A stretch of 5,120 nt of DNA from Lentisphaeria bacterium UBA1784 (GTDB taxonomy: Bacteria; Verrucomicrobiota; Lentisphaeria; Victivallales; Victivallaceae). The notes beneath the pieces are model-generated. The model did no database searches. It was not told where the DNA came from and saw only the letters and a program-made list of their open reading frames with translations. Position numbers and translations under genes: made by a program. The stretch covers positions 1-5,120 of the forward strand of contig DCGG01000029.1 in the NCBI GenBank assembly GCA_002315455.1, read 5' to 3'. Shown piece after piece: positions 1-5,120 of the stretch (within the stretch, counting starts at the first letter, position 1; each line of letters starts with the position of its first letter).

Positions 1-1
1 T

Positions 2-88
2 CCGGAAACTTATGCTGAACTCGAAATTCACCGCCCGGAAGTCGGCGCAGTCGAAATGAATATTTCTGCAAAACCAACAAACCTGTAA
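2..88 (+). CDS. C-terminal end of an unidentified upstream gene (partial)
   Basis: One forward frame is open from the window edge and ends with TAA at 86-88, giving 28 codons. The peptide begins PETYAELEIHRPEVG and ends SAKPTNL. Alternating hydrophobic and polar residues suggest a terminal beta strand, as at the end of many secreted enzymes, but this is too little to name a family. The stop lies 19 bases before the symporter start, and the symporter's AAGGAG ribosome binding site (94-99) sits in that gap, so the two genes are probably co-transcribed. The other two forward frames carry early stops or no sensible gene end. The reading frame is likely real; the function is unknown. Confidence 0.6.
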   Translation, partial: PETYAELEIHRPEVGAVEMNISAKPTNL

Positions 89-107
89 CCCCCAAGGAGT
101 CCGACAT

Positions 108-2363
108 ATGAGCTGGATCGACTGGTGCGTTTTCATCATCCCCTTTCTGGGCGTCTGTTACATGGCGCTCAAGTGCCGCAAATACTCCCGGAGCGTGGCG
201 GATTTCCTTGCCGCCGGACGGGTCTGCGGACGCTACGTCCTCACTGTGGCGGGGCAGGCCAGCGGACTCTCGGTGGTGAGTTTCGTATCCTACGCGGAGA
301 TCCACTACAAGACCGGATTTCTGGTGGGATTCTGGCAGTCGGTCTTCGTGCCGCTCACCATCATCCTTTCCATGAGCGGATTCTGCGTCTATCGTTTCCG
401 GCGGACCAAGGTCCTCTCCATGGGGCAGTTCCTGGAGATGCGCTACAACCGCGCCCTGCGGGTGATCGGCAGCATCATCAAGACCATCGCAGAAATGATG
501 ACCAACGTGATCTGTCCGGCTGTTGCGGCGCGGTTCTTCATCTATTTTCTCGGACTGCCCGCCTACGTTCAAGTCTGCGGGGTTGAGATTCAGACCTTCT
601 CCATCGTGATGGGGGGAGCGCTGCTCCTTGCGCTCTTCTTCATCCTCAACGGCGGCACTATTGCATTGATCGTCACGGACACGCTTCAGATGCTGATCTC
701 CTATCCGATCTTTCTGCTCTTTACCGTTTTTGTGTTCTGCAACTTTTCCTGGTTCGACGAGATCCAGCCGGTGCTGGCGGACCGGATCGCCGGAGAGAGT
801 TTCATCAATCCCTTCGACGTGAAGGGCATGCGGGACTTCAACTTGTTCGCCATCCTCGTCGCCATCATCGCCAAGGTCCTGAACCGGGGCAGCTGGATGG
901 GCGGCGGAACCTCCGCCGCCGGACGCACTGCCCATGAGCAGAAGATGGCGGGAGTTCTCTCCACCTTCCGCGGCGGATTCTACAGCGTCTGCGTGCTGTT
1001 GTTCGCGGCGGTGATGATCCTGTTCCTGAACCACGAAAAATTCTCCGGCGAGGCGAGGCTGGTCCGGACCACCACGGTTTCGGCGGTGGCGGATGAGTTG
1101 ATCCGCGATCCGAAACTTCAGAAGGAGATCGTCGCCAGCGCCGCCGCGATCCCCGCGCAGAAACACCGGATCGGCGTGGATACCCCCCTCTCGCAGACGC
1201 AGAATCTGGAGACGGTCTATCTGAATACGGTCCATGATAAACTGGGGCGGGACAGCAAGGGCAACGCCCTGTTTCAGCAGTTCCGCACCCTCTATCAGCA
1301 GGGATTGTTGAGTCAGGTCATGCGGCATATCTTGCCAACCGGGATGCTGGGACTTCTCGCGTTGCTGATGATCATGCTCATGGTCTCCACCGACGACAGC
1401 CGGATGTTCAACAGCGCCGTCTCCATCATGCAGGACATCATCCTGCCCCACCTGAAGCGGACGCTGACCCCGGAACAGCACCTCCGCTGGCTGAAGTGCT
1501 GCACCGTCGGCGTGGCGATTTTCTTCTTTATCGCCGGACGCTACATGGCGCAGGTGGATTACATCCAGCTCTACTGTGAGATCGCCTCTTCCATCTGGCT
1601 CTGCGGAGCGGGCCCCATCGTCGTTTTCGGATTGTACAGTCGCTTCGGCAACACCGTCGGCGCCTTCTCCTCGCTGATCGTCGGCACCGGTTTCGGCGTC
1701 GGCGGAAATCTTCTGCAGCGGAACTGGGCGGGCAGTGTCTATCCGTGGCTGGAGTCCATGGGCTGGGTCCCGAGGCTGGACAGTTTTCTGCAGGCGGTGT
1801 CCGGACCTTTCCAGCCTTACATTCTCTGGAAGATGAATCCGGTGAAATTCCCCATCAACTCCATCGAGATCTATTTCCTCGGGATGATGTGCGGAGTCAT
1901 CGCCTACTGCCTCGGTTCGTGGATCGTCGGACGCAAGCCCTACAATCTGGATCGGATGCTCCGCCGCGGGAAGTACTGTGACGACGGACGCCAACCGCCC
2001 AAGATCGACTGGTCGCCCCGGCACATCTTTTCCACTCTGATCGGCATTAACTCCGACTATTCCAAGGGCGACAGGATCATCGCCTGGAGCGTTTTCCTCT
2101 GGACCTTCGTCAAGAGTTTTTGCCTCGGATTCGTCGTTGTCGCCGTCTGGAACGTGATCAGTCCCTGGCCCATCACCTGGTGGAGTTGGTACTTCTTCCT
2201 CAATTTCATGGTCCTGCCGGCTTTTGTGGGGATCATCATCACGGTTTGGTACATGATTGGCGGGATCAGAGATCTGCGCCAGATGTTCATCGACCTTGAC
2301 AAGCGTATCGCAACGGTCGAGGATGCTTCCGACAACGGCGTGGTGCAGAAAGAGAAGGAGTGA
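108..2363 (+). CDS. Sodium:solute symporter family transporter (long subgroup)
   Basis: This is a sodium-coupled solute importer of the SSS family (LeuT fold) in the cytoplasmic membrane. The start is ATG with AAGGAG at 94-99, eight bases upstream. Family marks are ADFLAAGR at residues 31-38, GRTAHEQK near 272-279, and the LPTGMLGL...VSTDDSR block at 409-431. Ser427-Thr428 fall where the SSS Na2 sodium site sits in the helix numbered TM8 in vSGLT. About 13-15 hydrophobic segments can be counted by eye. At 751 residues it exceeds the usual 450-600. The extra length is a hydrophilic insert at about 309-405, before the sodium-site helix, and a C-terminal extension (about 585-751) with RMLRRGKY and two or three more membrane segments. 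QDIILP (442-447) and the LRRGKY tail resemble uncharacterised symporters of planctomycetes, Lentisphaerae and Verrucomicrobia. It probably shares an operon with the phosphatase 32 bases downstream. The solute cannot be predicted; sugars or sugar acids are guesses from context. Confidence 0.93.
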   Translation: MSWIDWCVFIIPFLGVCYMALKCRKYSRSVADFLAAGRVCGRYVLTVAGQASGLSVVSFVSYAEIHYKTGFLVGFWQSVFVPLTIILSMSGFCVYRFRRTKVLSMGQFLEMRYNRALRVIGSIIKTIAEMMTNVICPAVAARFFIYFLGLPAYVQVCGVEIQTFSIVMGGALLLALFFILNGGTIALIVTDTLQMLISYPIFLLFTVFVFCNFSWFDEIQPVLADRIAGESFINPFDVKGMRDFNLFAILVAIIAKVLNRGSWMGGGTSAAGRTAHEQKMAGVLSTFRGGFYSVCVLLFAAVMILFLNHEKFSGEARLVRTTTVSAVADELIRDPKLQKEIVASAAAIPAQKHRIGVDTPLSQTQNLETVYLNTVHDKLGRDSKGNALFQQFRTLYQQGLLSQVMRHILPTGMLGLLALLMIMLMVSTDDSRMFNSAVSIMQDIILPHLKRTLTPEQHLRWLKCCTVGVAIFFFIAGRYMAQVDYIQLYCEIASSIWLCGAGPIVVFGLYSRFGNTVGAFSSLIVGTGFGVGGNLLQRNWAGSVYPWLESMGWVPRLDSFLQAVSGPFQPYILWKMNPVKFPINSIEIYFLGMMCGVIAYCLGSWIVGRKPYNLDRMLRRGKYCDDGRQPPKIDWSPRHIFSTLIGINSDYSKGDRIIAWSVFLWTFVKSFCLGFVVVAVWNVISPWPITWWSWYFFLNFMVLPAFVGIIITVWYMIGGIRDLRQMFIDLDKRIATVEDASDNGVVQKEKE

Positions 2364-2383
2364 GGAAGCCCCTCCTGCCAAGC

Positions 2384-2389
2384 AAAGGA
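2384..2389 (+). promoter_or_regulatory. Ribosome binding site that sets the phosphatase start
   Basis: AAAGGA lies six bases before ATG at 2396. The longer frame would begin at GTG 2360, but the AGAAGGAG there (2353-2360) runs into the GTG itself and leaves no spacing. The ATG also places a clean signal peptide at the extreme N terminus, so translation most likely starts at 2396. Confidence 0.75.
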
Positions 2390-2395
2390 TGTGTT

Positions 2396-4138
2396 ATGAA
2401 AATCTTCCGGGATCTTCTGATTGGTCTACTGGTACCGGTCGCCGTCCTTACCGGGGCGGCGGCGGAGCCGCTGCCTCTGCTCTCCCCTGCGCAGAAGGCC
2501 TATCTCGCCATGCCCAGGGAGCAGCGGAAGACCTTCTTCGGCGACGAAGCCAAACGCAAGGCGCTTGCCGTGAACTGGCATCCGCAAGTCGTCACCATCC
2601 CGGTCCCGGCGGCGGGCGTCTTTGTGCTGACGGAGGCCGGCAAAGAAGCGGAAAAGAGCAAGACGTTGACCTTCAACGCTCTCTCCGTCACGGTTCCAGT
2701 TTACGTTCTCGCAGAGGTGAAGGGTGGCAAACTCGCCCTCGGGAATCTGAAGATCGCCGCCGCCTATCAGTGGAAATGCTCCGGGAAGCAGGGGGTGTTC
2801 ACCACCGAGGACCTCGCTCCCCGGCTTCTGAAGGTGGACGGCGTTCCCAACGTCCGGGACCTCGGCGGACGGATGACCTCCTTCGGCGTCCGGGTGAAGC
2901 AGGGACGCATCTACCGGACCGCCAGACTGAATTCCGATGCCCGGGCCACCGCTCCGGACGGGAATGCGCAGACCAAAGATCCGTCAGCGGCGCATCAGCT
3001 GGAGGTCCTCAACGCCCTCCTGCGGCGCTTCCGTGCCGAACGGGAAGGGAAGGCTCCGGACGCAAACCTGCCGGAACTCCCCTTCGCCATGGATGGGAAA
3101 TGGGTGGTGTTCCGCTCCGAGCGGAAACTCACGGAGTCTGACCTCATGCAGTTGGAAAAGATCAAGGCCATCCCCCAGAGCCTTTTCGGCTCCAAGCCGG
3201 AGACCGTCTCCGCCGACCGGAAATACACGTTCCGCTTTCCCGCACCCAAGCCGGGGCACACCGCGATCTTTTTCCGGGAGTTCAACTCGGAGAAGGCGGG
3301 CTTGATGCAGATCGGTTTCGGCGCGGACTGGTACGCCCGGATCTACTGTAATGGGGAACAGCTCTTTTCCACGATGGCGCGGGGCAACAACACCAAGCGG
3401 ATCGGCTGTTCCAACTACACCGTCAACCTTCCGGTCCGGAAGGGGAAGAATCTGCTGGTCGTTCCGGTGGGGTCCGGGGAGAAGGGCTGGAGTTTGAGCC
3501 TCGGTCCGGCGAAGAGACATCTTTCCCGTGCGGAAGTGGCAAAAGCGCTTTACGGCAAGCAGAAGTATGAACAGCGTCTGGTGGCTGTCGCCAGCGGCAG
3601 TTTCGCCGCCGGAGAGTGCAGTTTTACCCCGGAAAGTCTGCGTTATTTCACGGAGGATCTGGGCATCCGCAGCGATCTTGATCTGCGCACCGACACGGAG
3701 TGCGCGGGGATGACCGGTTCTCCCGCCGGAGCCAAGGTCCGCTGGGTACATATTTCTTCCGCCGCCTACCGGAAGATGGACTCCGACTTCGGCAAAAAAG
3801 CGTTTGCGGAATGTTTCCGGCTCTTCCTTGACGGGAAAAACTATCCTGTCGCTTTCCATTGCAGTGCGGGGCAGGACCGTACCGGTTCGCTCGCCTTCAT
3901 CCTCAACGGACTGCTGGGCGTTCCGGAGGAACTGCTGTTTCAGGACTGGGAAGCCACCATTTTCTGGAACGGCAATCCTGATTTCGGCTGGCGTCTGATC
4001 GCCTCTCTCGCCGAGACGCTGGGGCAGTATCCGGGTAAAAACATCAACGAGAAGATCGAATCCTACGTCCTTGCCTGCGGCTTCACCAAAGAAGACGTCG
4101 CCAAGTTCCGCAAAGAGATGCTGGAAATACGGAAATGA
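2396..4138 (+). CDS. Exported tyrosine phosphatase-like protein with inserted beta-sandwich module
   Basis: This is a predicted secreted or periplasmic phosphomonoesterase of the cysteine-dependent PTP superfamily, closest to Y_phosphatase3 (PF13350). From ATG 2396 it has 580 residues. Residues 1-23 form a Sec-type signal peptide (charged MKIFR, hydrophobic core, AAA before Glu24). Residues about 60-145 look like an Fn3-like strand-rich domain ending YQW...GVFTT...PRLL. The phosphatase begins with DGVPNVRDLGG (148-158) and GRIYRTARL (170-178). It resumes at FTPESLRYF (410-418) with GIRSDLDLRTDTE (423-435) and reaches the catalytic loop HCSAGQDRT (488-496), nucleophile Cys489 and phosphate-binding Arg495. 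Between the two halves lie about 230 residues holding a sugar-binding-like domain. The start 32 bases after the symporter stop suggests one operon. The HCxxGxDRT form recalls the lipid and protein phosphatase MptpB, but its Lys is Gln here. Substrate could be phosphotyrosine, phosphoinositide or phosphosugar. Confidence 0.88.
   Translation: MKIFRDLLIGLLVPVAVLTGAAAEPLPLLSPAQKAYLAMPREQRKTFFGDEAKRKALAVNWHPQVVTIPVPAAGVFVLTEAGKEAEKSKTLTFNALSVTVPVYVLAEVKGGKLALGNLKIAAAYQWKCSGKQGVFTTEDLAPRLLKVDGVPNVRDLGGRMTSFGVRVKQGRIYRTARLNSDARATAPDGNAQTKDPSAAHQLEVLNALLRRFRAEREGKAPDANLPELPFAMDGKWVVFRSERKLTESDLMQLEKIKAIPQSLFGSKPETVSADRKYTFRFPAPKPGHTAIFFREFNSEKAGLMQIGFGADWYARIYCNGEQLFSTMARGNNTKRIGCSNYTVNLPVRKGKNLLVVPVGSGEKGWSLSLGPAKRHLSRAEVAKALYGKQKYEQRLVAVASGSFAAGECSFTPESLRYFTEDLGIRSDLDLRTDTECAGMTGSPAGAKVRWVHISSAAYRKMDSDFGKKAFAECFRLFLDGKNYPVAFHCSAGQDRTGSLAFILNGLLGVPEELLFQDWEATIFWNGNPDFGWRLIASLAETLGQYPGKNINEKIESYVLACGFTKEDVAKFRKEMLEIRK
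3080..3508 (+). other. Inserted galactose-binding-like beta-sandwich domain inside the phosphatase
   Basis: Residues about 229-371 of the phosphatase do not belong to the PTP fold. They read as a jelly-roll module: GKWVVF, then IFFREF, GFGADWYARIYCNGE (307-321), RGNNT and RKGKNLLVVPVGSG (348-361). The pattern 'ig-gaDWw-vNGe ... GN ... v-LkkGkNll-v-v-sG' is familiar from accessory beta-sandwich domains of secreted carbohydrate-active enzymes in Lentisphaerae and Planctomycetes. A likely role is carbohydrate or surface binding that positions the phosphatase. The boundaries are by eye. A helical linker (about 197-220) precedes it and a less defined stretch (372-408) follows. Confidence 0.6.
3857..3883 (+). 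other. PTP catalytic P-loop HCSAGQDRT
   Basis: The codons encode His488 to Thr496 of the phosphatase. They match the CX5R(S/T) signature: Cys489 as nucleophile, Arg495 for phosphate binding, Thr496 as the usual hydroxyl residue. Nothing is missing, so catalytic activity is expected. Asp494 before the Arg is characteristic of the Y_phosphatase3/MptpB branch. Confidence 0.85.
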
Positions 4139-4152
4139 TCCGGCGGAATACG

Positions 4153-4174
4153 AAATCCGGCATCAGGATTTTTT
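4153..4174 (+). terminator. Possible intrinsic terminator after the phosphatase gene
   Basis: AAATCC (4153-4158) and GGATTT (4166-4171) can form a six-pair stem with a seven-base loop, followed directly by more T residues to 4174. It starts 14 bases after the phosphatase stop, the expected place for the end of the operon. The stem is short and rather AT-rich and the T run after it is brief, so efficiency may be modest. Confidence 0.4.
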
Positions 4175-4199
4175 CAAAGAAACTTGTTTTTTGAAAAAA
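4169..4199. repeat. AT-rich inverted repeat between convergent genes
   Basis: TTTTTTCAAA (4169-4178) is a perfect inverted match to TTTGAAAAAA (4190-4199), with an 11-base loop. The repeat lies between the 3' ends of two convergent genes, so it could serve as a bidirectional terminator: read from the minus strand it supplies a T run after the acetyltransferase gene. It overlaps the preceding AAATCC/GGATTT hairpin, so only one of the two can form at a time. Low stem GC makes the function uncertain. Confidence 0.45.
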
Positions 4200-4217
4200 A
4201 GAGTACACTAATATAAA
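4191..4217 (+). promoter_or_regulatory. Promoter-like hexamers in the convergent gap
   Basis: TTGAAA (4191-4196) and TATAAA (4212-4217) are separated by 15 bases and resemble sigma-70 elements; the spacer is shorter than the optimal 17. If active, it would drive transcription rightward, antisense to the acetyltransferase gene. No convincing rightward gene follows, so this may be chance in an AT-rich patch, a source of antisense RNA, or a remnant. Confidence 0.2.
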
Positions 4218-4239
4218 GTGCCCGGTTTGTTTGAGGAGA

Positions 4240-5082
4240 TCAGAGATCGAGGTCTCCCGTAAAGGCATCGGAGGAAAGAAGGCGTTCCTTTTCCATGTCC
4301 CAGTCGGTGGGGACCGTCCGGGAGACCGTCCTTGGGCGGATCGGACACGCCGGACAATGGGCGGCCAGCAGTGGTTCGTAGGCGGTACGGTAGGCGGAGC
4401 AGGGGAAAAGGCTCAGGTGCGCGTTGCCCACGTCCGCTTCGGACATCTCTCCGCACCCTCGCATGGTTTGGAAGATCTTCGGCGTGTCAAGCGCGGTACA
4501 CGTGCCCTTCCGCCAGCCCCAGGTGCGGAGTTTCACCTGCTTCCCGTCGGCGAGGATCCCGTCGTACTCCTCGGTGCGGCACCCAAGACAGGGGACGTGG
4601 TTGGTGAACTCCACCACGTGCATGAAGGTAACGCTGTCCTCGCAGGAGACCATGAGGATGTGGCCGCCCTTCTGCTCCAGTCTGCCGATGGGGGAGTCCT
4701 TGGAGACGGTGGGGACTTTGTGGTGCTCCTCCACGAACCACTTGGCATCCTTGCCCCACGCGGCGGTGGGATGGCAGGGGTCGGCGGAGCGGTAAACTCC
4801 GGGCATCTTGCGGAAGGTCTCCGAGACAATCCCGGTGGCGGAGGGACTGTTGCAGTAGTCGAATGGTTTGCCGTAATCTTTCCCCTCGTAGAGTTGGAAG
4901 GTGAAGGTCGGCATGAGCAGCGTCCCCTCCGGCGTCAGGAGTTCCATCAGCGTGCGGATGAAGCCCTCCGGACCGCCCTCTACGCCGCCGAACGCGGAGA
5001 ATTTCGTATGCACGATGAGGCGCATGCCGGGTTTGACGCCCAGTTTGACAAGGGAAGCCTTCAACGTTTTCAGATCCACCAT
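4240..5082 (-). CDS. AAC(3)-family (Antibiotic_NAT) acyltransferase
   Basis: This 280-residue cytoplasmic protein resembles the aminoglycoside 3-N-acetyltransferase/YokD family (PF02522), which moves acetyl from acetyl-CoA to an amine; usual length is 260-290. Family marks in order: a start helix ending LGVKPGMRLIVH (14-25), FGGVEGG (31-37), the EGTLLMPTFTF strand (52-62), PSATGIVSETFR (80-91), GVYRSADPCHPTAAWG (95-110), and TFMHVVE (152-158), which matches the conserved T-x-x-H-x-x-E active-site block. ATG at 5082 has AAGGA about ten bases upstream (5093-5097). It is convergent with the phosphatase gene. Two CxxC pairs, CLGC (165-168) and CPAC (243-246), are unusual and could bind a metal. 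Many chromosomal members of this family do not confer resistance, so the acceptor is unknown; an amino sugar or other amine is possible. Family assignment is strong, resistance is not shown. Confidence 0.9.
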   Translation of the reverse strand: MVDLKTLKASLVKLGVKPGMRLIVHTKFSAFGGVEGGPEGFIRTLMELLTPEGTLLMPTFTFQLYEGKDYGKPFDYCNSPSATGIVSETFRKMPGVYRSADPCHPTAAWGKDAKWFVEEHHKVPTVSKDSPIGRLEQKGGHILMVSCEDSVTFMHVVEFTNHVPCLGCRTEEYDGILADGKQVKLRTWGWRKGTCTALDTPKIFQTMRGCGEMSEADVGNAHLSLFPCSAYRTAYEPLLAAHCPACPIRPRTVSRTVPTDWDMEKERLLSSDAFTGDLDL

Positions 5083-5085
5083 GAT

Positions 5086-5120
5086 TTATGATTCCTTTTC
5101 ACTGCTGTCCGGGGAAAATT
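5086..5120 (-). CDS. Possible C-terminal end of a gene upstream of the acetyltransferase (partial)
   Basis: On the minus strand one frame is open from the window edge and ends FSPDSSEKES then TAA (5088-5086), three bases before the acetyltransferase ATG. Such tight spacing is typical of translationally coupled operon genes, and a charged polar tail is plausible for a protein end. Another minus frame ends FPGQQ at a TGA about 15 bases further upstream, so the choice is not certain. Eleven codons cannot identify a family. It may equally be non-coding leader sequence. Confidence 0.3.
   Translation of the reverse strand, partial: FSPDSSEKES

Noticed and set aside
125..586. Rightward 153-codon frame in the 5' part of the symporter
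   Set aside because: It lies fully within the symporter in another frame and reads as low-complexity His/Arg/Gly sequence with no ribosome binding site of its own.
2257..3141. Rightward 294-codon frame bridging the symporter and phosphatase genes
   Set aside because: It overlaps both real genes in another frame and has the Arg/Gly/Ser-rich composition of a frame shadow. Both host genes have intact motifs across it, so no frameshift or fusion is implied.
2984..3859. Leftward 291-codon frame inside the phosphatase gene
   Set aside because: It is rich in Arg, Gly and Glu with no domain pattern and lies wholly opposite well-supported phosphatase motifs including the catalytic loop.
4138..4161. 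Direct repeat ATCCGGC (4138-4144 and 4155-4161) after the phosphatase stop
   Set aside because: Seven bases is short, no further copies or insertion-like features are nearby, and it is likely chance; the hairpin explains the second copy better.
4240..5082. Calling the AAC(3)-like gene an antibiotic resistance gene
   Set aside because: Family membership is clear, but many chromosomal members have no known resistance role. The protein has unusual cysteine pairs and there is no mobile element or resistance context in the window.
4231..5091. Rightward 286-codon frame opposite the acetyltransferase gene, preceded by promoter-like hexamers
   Set aside because: It begins at TTG without a ribosome binding site, its composition is Gly/Ala/His/Val-rich and matches no family I recognise, and the opposite strand encodes a clear AAC(3)-family protein over the same span. 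It is a mirror of GC-rich codon bias.

Overview
The window reads as GC-rich bacterial chromosome, densely coded, with many CGG/CCG/TTC-type codons. The transporter and the nested phosphatase architecture look most like Lentisphaerae (Victivallales) or a related Planctomycetes-Verrucomicrobia-Chlamydiae lineage. This placement rests on protein family resemblance judged by eye, not on a marker gene, so it is an inference.

Layout. (1) Positions 2-88 (+) hold the last 28 codons of a gene entering from the left edge. (2) Positions 108-2363 (+) encode a 751-residue sodium:solute symporter of a long, uncharacterised subgroup. (3) Positions 2396-4138 (+) encode a 580-residue exported phosphatase of the Y_phosphatase3 type. 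Its catalytic fold appears to be split by a large inserted beta-sandwich module. These three genes have the same orientation, with gaps of 19 and 32 bases, and look like one operon. (4) Positions 4139-4239 are a short AT-rich convergent intergenic region with inverted repeats, probably transcription termination, and a promoter-like pair of hexamers. (5) Positions 4240-5082 (-) encode a 280-residue protein of the aminoglycoside 3-N-acetyltransferase (AAC(3)/YokD) fold family. (6) Positions 5086-5120 (-) may hold the end of a further gene just upstream of it.

How the genes may work together. A secreted phosphatase next to a sodium-coupled symporter suggests that a phosphorylated or otherwise decorated extracellular compound is trimmed outside the cytoplasmic membrane and the product is then imported. 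Substrate identity cannot be read from the sequence. The AAC(3)-like gene is convergent and need not be functionally connected.

The most unusual item is the nested phosphatase: an N-terminal Fn3-like domain, the first motif of the phosphatase fold, about 230 inserted residues that include a carbohydrate-binding-like beta-sandwich, then the rest of the phosphatase with an intact HCxxGxDRT loop. No mobile elements, CRISPR arrays, RNA genes or frameshifts were seen.
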